DNA of 64,000 nt, from contig NZ_CP011868.1 in the NCBI RefSeq assembly GCF_001294645.1, positions 4,216,001 through 4,280,000 of the forward strand, in the 5' to 3' direction. Below, one piece after another: positions 58,839-64,000 of the stretch; within the stretch, counting starts at the first letter, position 1, and every line of letters begins with the position of its first letter. A program made the translations under genes and the position numbers. This stretch comes from Pseudonocardia sp. HH130629-09 (GTDB lineage: Bacteria > Actinomycetota > Actinomycetes > Mycobacteriales > Pseudonocardiaceae). The notes under the pieces are model-generated. The model was not told the origin of the DNA. It did not search any database and saw only the letters and a list, made by a program, of their open reading frames with translations.

Positions 58839-59825
58839 GAGCCTTTCCCAGTAGGTGCTGGTTGATCATGTGGTTCGGTCGTGCTCGACGTGGAGCAGGA
58901 CGAGCGCGGCGGCGGTGATCGCGCCGATCCGCCAGGGGCAGAAGCTGACCCGGCGTAGCGCCTTGAAGGTGGTCTTGAGCAGGGAGTTCCCGCGTTCGGC
59001 CACAGCCCTGACGGCGGAGTGCAGCGTGTTGACGGTGCGTTTGTCCACCGACAGTCCGCCGCCGGTGGGGGTCTTGAACGGGCAGGTCAGGCGGGTGTTC
59101 TCACCCTCGTAGCCGAGGTCGGCGAGCACGACGTGGGTGTCGTCGGTCCAGCCCTCGATCGCGTCGAGCAGGCCGGGGTGACCGCGGGCGCAGGTGGTGT
59201 CGTGCTCGCGGCCCGGGCGCACCGGGGAGGTCCACAACGGCCACCCGTCAGGCGCGGTGAGGACCTGAACGTTCCCGCCGTGGACGTGGTGCTTACCCGA
59301 CCACCACAGATCCACTCCCGGGGTCGGTCCGGGAGTGCGGGAGCGGTCAGTGTGGATCACGGTGCCGTCGAGGTGAACGTGGGTGTGCCCGGCGGTGCGG
59401 GCCGCGAGCAGCGCGCCGGGCAGTCCAGGCGCGGCGGCGGCCAGAACGTCGATGCCTTCGTGCAGGTAGCGGTAGGTACTCGACAGGCTCAGCTGGTTGT
59501 CGGCGGCGAGCTGGGCGACCCGGGTCGCGTCGAGGAACCAGCGCAGCACCAGCACCGCGTGGCGGTCACAGTCCAGCGCCCGACGCCCGCTGCGGGTCCC
59601 GCGCCGGAGGCGTTCCTCGGCCAACAGCCGCGACAACATGGACGCGGTGGGCTCCCCGATCGGGAGCACGGCGGTGTAGGTGACAGGATCGGGCACGCGG
59701 GACCTCGGTGGTGAGTCGATCTTTGAGCGGACCGATCTCTTCTACTGGGGTCCCGCACCCTCGTTGAGCACCTCCACGCCCCCGGCGTGTCGCCGCCAGC
59801 CGCTCCCCACCACTGGGAAAGGCTC
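58839..59825 (-). mobile_element. IS5-family-like insertion sequence (DDE_4 type transposase)
   Basis: 987 bp with inverted ends GAGCCTTTCCCAGT and a 3-bp target duplication ACT (58836-58838, 59826-59828). It split the stop codon of the IS3 orfB. A 3-bp duplication fits the ISL2/IS1031 side of the IS5 family. Confidence 0.9.
58866..59696 (-). CDS. IS5-family-like transposase, HARBI1/DDE_4 type
   Basis: 276 residues. The N-terminal helix-turn-helix region (RVAQLAADNQLSLSSTYRYL) precedes the DDE core: HTHVHLDGTVIHTDR (first Asp), THVVLADLGYEGENTRLTCP (second Asp) and RAVAERGNSLLKTTFKALRR (Glu). Full length, no frame damage. Confidence 0.93.
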   Translation of the reverse strand: MPDPVTYTAVLPIGEPTASMLSRLLAEERLRRGTRSGRRALDCDRHAVLVLRWFLDATRVAQLAADNQLSLSSTYRYLHEGIDVLAAAAPGLPGALLAARTAGHTHVHLDGTVIHTDRSRTPGPTPGVDLWWSGKHHVHGGNVQVLTAPDGWPLWTSPVRPGREHDTTCARGHPGLLDAIEGWTDDTHVVLADLGYEGENTRLTCPFKTPTGGGLSVDKRTVNTLHSAVRAVAERGNSLLKTTFKALRRVSFCPWRIGAITAAALVLLHVEHDRTT

Positions 59826-59845
59826 ACTGAACCCGGGGCGCTTCA

Positions 59846-60358
59846 GCCGAGCCGAACCGCAGATGGGTCGGGGACATGACCGAGATCCCCACCGCGGCCG
59901 GGAAGTTGTATCTGGCCACGGTGATCGACCTGTACTCGCGGCGGCTGCTCGGCGCGGCCACGGGGCTGCACCCGAACGCCGAGCTGGCGTGTGCGGCGAT
60001 CCGGATGGCGGTGGCGGCCCGCGGCGGGGCGGACCGAATCGCCGGGGTGATCTTCCACACCGACCGCGGGTCGACCTACACCGCGGGCGCGTTCACCGCT
60101 CTGTGTCGGCGGCTCGACATCCGTCAGTCGATGGGCCGGGTCGGGTCGTGTTTCGACAATGCCGCGGCGGAGGCGTTCTTCTCCAGCCTGGAGTGGGAAG
60201 TGCTGTCCCGCAACGACTTCGACACCATCAGTAGGGCGCGGGCGGCGGTCATCGACTGGTGTTACGGCTTCTACAACCACCGGCGGCGACACAGTGCCGC
60301 CGCCGGGCTCTCACCGATCAACTACGAGAACGCCGCCCTCACCCGAGACGCGGCATAA
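59846..60358 (+). pseudogene. 5'-truncated orfB of a second IS3 element
   Basis: Begins abruptly at AEPNRRWVGDMTEIPTAAGK, which normally lies in the middle of an IS3 orfB, and runs to TAA at 60356-60358. It contains GVIFHTDRGSTYTAG (second Asp) and RVGSCFDNAAAEAFFSSLEW (Glu); the first Asp is in VGDMTEI. The N-terminal half, orfA and the left end are missing. The right end (complement TGCGGTTCCCCCGAG) lies at about 60387, inside the coupling protein gene. Confidence 0.85.
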
Positions 60359-60387
60359 GAACCCTCCACGATCTCGGGGGAACCGCA

Positions 60388-61906
60388 GTCCGAGTGGGTC
60401 GAGGGGGTTGAGACACGGCCACCGACCGTCCTGCCCGGGTTGGTCGGGGTCGAGGAGGACCAGCCGGTCTCGGGTGTGGTCGGGGAGGCGGGCGGTGATG
60501 TCGTCGACGAGGTCGCCCTTAGGGTCGATCACGATCGCCGCCCGCCCGGCGGCGGCGTCGGCCAGGACCTGGTGGACCAGCAGCGTCGACTTCCCCGCCC
60601 CGGTCGCCCCGAGAACCCACAGGTGATGTCGGGCGTCGGCGACCGACAACCCGACCGGGCGCTCGGGGACGGCGTCGGAGTCCCCGAGCAGCCGCACACC
60701 CACCCCACCCACCGGCACCTGCGGAGGCGGCGCGACAGCGGCGGCCCCGGCACGCTGCAGGCCGGAGACGTGGTCGTCGGTGGGCAGGTGCGCCAGCGCG
60801 GCGACCTCGGGCACCGACATCGGGTCCCCACGACGCAGGCGACGCCGCTCGATGGCGTGTTGCGGGCGGTGGAGGGGTCGGCGTCTGAGGTGGTTGTGTC
60901 CGGAGTGTTGGGCGAACGCCGCGCCGACCGCCCGCGCCCGCCGGGCCGCCCGCGCCCGCGCTGTGCGCGCCGCATCCCGGCCCGGGCCGGTGGGGGTGAC
61001 GGTGCAGAGGTAGCGGACGGCGACGGTGTGTCCGCCGCCGGCGCCGTGGGCCTTGCTCGCGGCGGCCCGGTCCTGGGCGGAGGCGACCAGCCGCGCCGGG
61101 CCCCGCTCCCCCACGCTCGCCCGCCGGTGGGATCGGCTGGTGTGGGTGGGGCCGTGGACCGCGGTCGAGACCATCTCCTGCGCCAGGGCGGCCATCACGG
61201 CGGCGGCCCCACCCAGGATCCTGGCTCCGAGGTCGGCCGTCCGCGGGTTCCGGACCAGGGTGGCGAGGCGGGCAGCGGAGATCGGGCGGGCCAGCACCTG
61301 CACCCGCACTCCCTCGGTCGGGGTCAGCGGTGTTGCCGCGCCGATCAGCGCGCGCAGCGGGTCCAGGCGATGCTCGGACCGCAGCGGCAGCGCGGCCGGG
61401 CGCGCCAGCCGCAACCGGCCACCCGCCACCCCCACCTGCCGAGGTTGCGGTGGCGGGGTGAGGGTGATCGTGGTGCGGGTGCCGGGCCAGGCGCTGCGCG
61501 CGGCGGCGGCGATCTGAGCTGCGGGGACGGTAGCGGGAACCCACACTGCGATCTGCATGCCGTCGGCGCTGAACCGGTACTCGAACACCACGTGCGGGGC
61601 GGGGCGCAGTGTCCATCGGGGACGGAGCAGGCCGAGCAGGTGCTGCCAGAACACCACCGCTCCGGTTGGGTCCACCCGCGGCGGCGCCAAGACCTCCACC
61701 CGCGACGCCTCCGCCCACGCCCGGCGATCCCACATCCGCCCGACCACCCACAGCCCGACCGCCACCAAGGAGACAACAGCTACTGCGAGTAACAGCGGGC
61801 GCAGGTACGCAGCGACCCACCCCGATACACCTCGCAGGAGATCTCCGCCCCACAAAGCCGAGGAAACCGTCGCGAACCCAGTCGTTGAGCTCAAGTTCAA
61901 TGGCAT
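60388..61906 (-). pseudogene. TraG/VirD4-like coupling protein, 3' end lost to an IS3 element
   Basis: From ATG 61906 (GTG 61924 possible): a membrane segment (LLLAVAVVSLVAVGLWVVG), a domain of about 300 residues, then the P-loop HLWVLGATGAGKSTLLVHQV and Walker B AAIVIDPKGDLVDDI. Native sequence ends at CLNPLDPLG; the following residues to the stop at 60311 are read from the IS3 end. The second half of the ATPase domain is absent and not found elsewhere in the window. Such proteins bring DNA to the conjugation channel, so self-transfer is unlikely. Confidence 0.82.
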
Positions 61907-62154
61907 CAACACAGGTCTCACCACGTCGGCTGTCCTGTCCTCCAGGAACGGACAGAACAGGGTCGGTCAACATCAACATCAACCTCCGCCAGGCGACTAC
62001 CCGCCGTGGACTGGATCGCGGGGCGGGCCAGGGACCGCTCGCCGTGGCGCTCGGTCGAGTGCTCCGGTAGACGACGCAGCCGTCCCGTCGGACCGCGGCT
62101 CGTGTTAACACCAGGTGTCTGACAACGATGTGAGGACCGGGGGTGGGGAGACAG
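61907..62154. other. Divergent gap between coupling protein and DUF3644 gene
   Basis: 248 bp with no supported gene. It should contain promoters for both directions; I see no clear -10/-35 pair, operator or hairpin. Confidence 0.3.
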
Positions 62155-63261
62155 ATGAGGCTCAAGCAGGAGAGCCGGGTGCTCAAGCAGAAGGCGCTCG
62201 ACTCGTTGATCTTCACGATCGAGGCCTTCAACTCCCCGCACGCGGCCGGACGAGCAACCCGGGTCCTGCTGCATCTGCAGCATGCCTTCGAGATGCTGCT
62301 CAAGGCCGCCCTCGTCCAGACCCGCGAGAAGCGGGTGTTCGACAGCGAGACCGGACGCTCCATCGGGTTCGAGCGCTGCCTGCGCCTGTCCGCGGAGAAC
62401 CCCATCATCAAGCTCGCCGACGCCGACGCAGGCACCCTGCGCGCCATCGACGCCATGCGCGACGACGAACAGCACTGGTTCAATCTCGTGCCCGAGCAAC
62501 TGCTCTACCTGCACGCGCGCGCCGGAGTGACGTTGTTCGACGAGCTGCTGCAGCGGGTGTTCGGTGAGAGTCTGGCCGAGCACCTCCTCGGCCGGGTCCT
62601 TCCGCTCTCCGTCGACCCGCCGCATGATCTCGCCTTCATCCTCGACGAGGAGTACTCGCAGATCGCGGCGCTGCTGCAACCCGGTCGAAGGGCCGGGCAC
62701 GAGGCACGGGCACGTCTGCGAACTCTGCTGGCGATGGAGGCTCATGTGGACCCCGATGCCATAGTGTCGGACCGGGACGTCACCCGAGTCGAGCGCGCCG
62801 TCCGAGACAACCACCCGCGCGACCAGGTGTTCCCCAGACTCGACGAGATCGCCACCGCGATCGACGGCGAAGGTGTACACTTCACCGATCACCTCACCAA
62901 GACCGGCGGCGCGCCCGTGCGCTACGTTGCGGACGACTCCATCCCTGCAGCCGGGATCCGCGAGGTCGACCTGCTTAAGAAGTACCACCGCTCGCCGGCC
63001 GACCTCGCCGAAGCGCTCGCCATCTCCATGCCGAGAAGCACGGCACTGCGCCGCCATCTGCGCATCGACGAGGACGACCGCTGCAGCCATCTGTTCGAGC
63101 TCGGCGCAGTGCAGCAACGTCGGTACTCCGACAACGCCTACCGCATGATGCGCGACGCAGTCGACAACGATGATCTCGAAGCCGTCGGGGCGGCTCATTC
63201 GCCGAAGCGCAGTACGCGCTCGTGGGAAAGGTGCGCGGAGCCGGGGTGCCGTGCCGGGTAG
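62155..63261 (+). CDS. DUF3644 protein, HEPN-like, conjugative-element cargo
   Basis: 368 residues from ATG 62155 (GGGGAG upstream; GTG 62143 possible). The N-terminus KQKALDSLIFTIEAFNSPHA and HLQHAFEMLLKAALVQ is typical of DUF3644 and resembles a HEPN-type helix bundle. The central part (LVPEQLLYLHARAGVTLFDE) and a DNA-binding-like C-terminal stretch (SPADLAEALAISMPRSTALR) follow. Function is not established; HEPN-like genes on mobile elements are often RNases or defence genes, which is inference here. It lies opposite to and between two conjugation genes, ending 2 bp from the VirB4 stop. Confidence 0.75.
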   Translation: MRLKQESRVLKQKALDSLIFTIEAFNSPHAAGRATRVLLHLQHAFEMLLKAALVQTREKRVFDSETGRSIGFERCLRLSAENPIIKLADADAGTLRAIDAMRDDEQHWFNLVPEQLLYLHARAGVTLFDELLQRVFGESLAEHLLGRVLPLSVDPPHDLAFILDEEYSQIAALLQPGRRAGHEARARLRTLLAMEAHVDPDAIVSDRDVTRVERAVRDNHPRDQVFPRLDEIATAIDGEGVHFTDHLTKTGGAPVRYVADDSIPAAGIREVDLLKKYHRSPADLAEALAISMPRSTALRRHLRIDEDDRCSHLFELGAVQQRRYSDNAYRMMRDAVDNDDLEAVGAAHSPKRSTRSWERCAEPGCRAG

Positions 63262-63263
63262 AC

Positions 63264-64000
63264 CTACCACCGTCGACCTCCATGCTCGGTCGGCCGCGGT
63301 CCACCTGAACCGGGTTTGACGACGACGTAGCCGGAGTCAGTCCGCAGTTCTGGATGACATGCCAAGAACTGCGGTGACGTCGTGATCAGCTTGTCTTCCT
63401 CGGTGGAGGCGAGGGCGGCGAACGCGACCCGGTGGTCGCCTCCGGTGAGCAGGCCGTCGCCGCGTTCGGCGGTGAGCAGGAAGCTGCGTTCGCCCGCCGA
63501 GAGCCCGAACACGGTGGCGACCTGGTCGATGGCTTGGGGGGCTTGGCGGAGCAGGATCTGGGTGGCGGAGTTGGTGATCACCGCCCGCCCGAGATCGGAG
63601 GCCAGGACGTCGGCGGTGTCCTGGGTCGCGACGACCAGACCGCACCAGTGCTTGCGGGCGGCCTTGGCGGCGCGGAGCAGGAACCGGGCGCCGGCGGGAT
63701 TGGTCAGCAGCATCCAGGCCTCGTCGACCACGACCAGCCGCCGGCGCCGCTCGTGCGGGTGGGTCACCGTCCGCCACACCGCGTCGAGCACCACCGTGGT
63801 CCCCACCGGGCGCAGCGCCTCGGGGAGCTCCTTGAGCGACCACACGGTCAGGTGCCCGCCGGCGGGGTGGGTGGTGGGGCCGTTGAACAGGGTGGAGTGG
63901 CTGCCGTCGACGAACGGCCGCAGCCGCCGCGCGAGGTCGGTGGCGACTTGCCCGGCACCGTCTCCCGTCCGGGGGGGCGGCCGGTTCCTCGGCAGCTGTC
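63264..64000 (-). CDS. VirB4-like conjugation ATPase, C-terminal part
   Basis: The 5' end is outside the window. The visible 245 residues open with VDGSHSTLFNGPTTHPAGG-like sequence and include Walker B RRRLVVVDEAWMLLTNPAGA, RAAKAARKHWCGLVVATQDT and NSATQILLRQAPQAIDQVAT, typical of the VirB4/TraC family that powers the type IV channel. The C-terminus ends in a Gly/Arg-rich tail. The frame stays open to base 64000, through a G7 run near 63972. Confidence 0.85.
   Translation of the reverse strand, partial: QLPRNRPPPRTGDGAGQVATDLARRLRPFVDGSHSTLFNGPTTHPAGGHLTVWSLKELPEALRPVGTTVVLDAVWRTVTHPHERRRRLVVVDEAWMLLTNPAGARFLLRAAKAARKHWCGLVVATQDTADVLASDLGRAVITNSATQILLRQAPQAIDQVATVFGLSAGERSFLLTAERGDGLLTGGDHRVAFAALASTEEDKLITTSPQFLACHPELRTDSGYVVVKPGSGGPRPTEHGGRRW

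Larger units (their letters stand above)
54057..59845 (+). mobile_element. IS3-family element, left end missing, interrupted by three other insertion sequences
   Basis: The remains of one IS3 element: orfA from 54061, orfB from 55610, and a right end at about 59845 (TGAACCCGGGGCGCTTCA, a plausible IS3 terminus). IS30 (54345-55568), IS21 (56498-58748) and an IS5-like element (58839-59825) lie inside it. Removing each with one copy of its target duplication restores continuous orfA and orfB. The left inverted repeat and promoter are missing at the IS256 junction. Confidence 0.85.
50400..64000. mobile_element. Left portion of a degraded integrated conjugative element at tRNA-Arg
   Basis: From the tRNA 3' end to the right edge: a large serine recombinase, a tower of insertion sequences, a truncated TraG/VirD4-like coupling protein, a DUF3644 cargo gene and a VirB4-like ATPase. 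No second copy of the tRNA 3' end is seen in the window, so the far end is outside. The exact left junction within or beside the tRNA cannot be placed. Confidence 0.7.

Noticed and set aside
60519..62483. A 654-codon minus-strand frame across the coupling protein and the DUF3644 gene
   Set aside because: It is out of frame with the P-loop ATPase and antisense to the DUF3644 gene; composition is low-complexity.
52437..64000. Second copy of the tRNA-Arg 3' end as the right attachment site
   Set aside because: No repeat of the TTCGAATCCTGCC segment was seen to the right of the tRNA in the window; the far end is probably outside.

Overview
This is chromosomal DNA of a very GC-rich actinobacterium, most likely a Pseudonocardiaceae member close to Pseudonocardia. 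I base this on the GC content, the frequent GTG and TTG starts, the gene order argS-lysA-hom-thrC-thrB-rho-rpmE-prfA-prmC-sua5-glyA-wecA-atpI-atpBEFHAGDC-DUF2550-pduO-murA, and the presence of NucS, an Asp-type MurA and a crotonyl-CoA carboxylase/reductase with an ethylmalonyl-CoA mutase (MeaA). The genus is an inference.

Region 1 (1-21 kb) is acyl-CoA and housekeeping metabolism. It carries a thiolase (cut by the left edge), methylmalonyl-CoA epimerase, Ccr, a tandem 3-hydroxyacyl-CoA dehydrogenase and MeaA. With the PduO-type cobalamin adenosyltransferase at 21.3 kb these form a large part of an ethylmalonyl-CoA / acetate-assimilation route. Four of their promoters share a palindrome, TACY-N4-RGTA. 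Also present are an aldehyde dehydrogenase, NucS, a NUDIX hydrolase, a TetR-P450 pair with a broken TetR gene, an enoyl-CoA hydratase, two abutting insertion sequences (IS701-like and IS5-like), an orphan solute-binding lipoprotein, and a protein made of 17 perfect-length 14-residue repeats.

Region 2 (19.9-46.5 kb) is the conserved core block, nearly all on the minus strand: MurA, F1Fo ATP synthase, WecA-like transferase, serine hydroxymethyltransferase, Sua5/TsaC, PrmC, RF1, L31, Rho, and the aspartate-family operon argS-lysA-hom-thrC-thrB with overlapping or nearly touching genes. Region 3 (46.5-50.3 kb) holds a GT-C-like membrane protein and a DUF3105/DUF305 pair.

Region 4 (50.3-64 kb) starts at tRNA-Arg(CCG), next to a large serine recombinase whose reading frame runs through the tRNA gene on the antisense strand. 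Behind it lies the left part of an integrated conjugative element: a truncated TraG/VirD4-like coupling protein, a DUF3644 cargo gene and a VirB4-like ATPase cut by the right edge. Between recombinase and coupling protein sits a tower of insertion sequences. An IS3 element has been hit by IS30, IS21 and an IS5-like element, each with a readable target duplication. It is cut on the left by an IS256 element without target duplication, and on the right it joins half of a second IS3. The coupling protein gene has lost its 3' part, so the element looks deleted and probably cannot transfer by itself.

Several genes differ from an intact frame by one missing base, mostly in short G or C runs (DivIVA-like gene, TetR gene, IS701 transposase twice). 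This may be decay or uncorrected sequencing error and should be settled before any are called pseudogenes.
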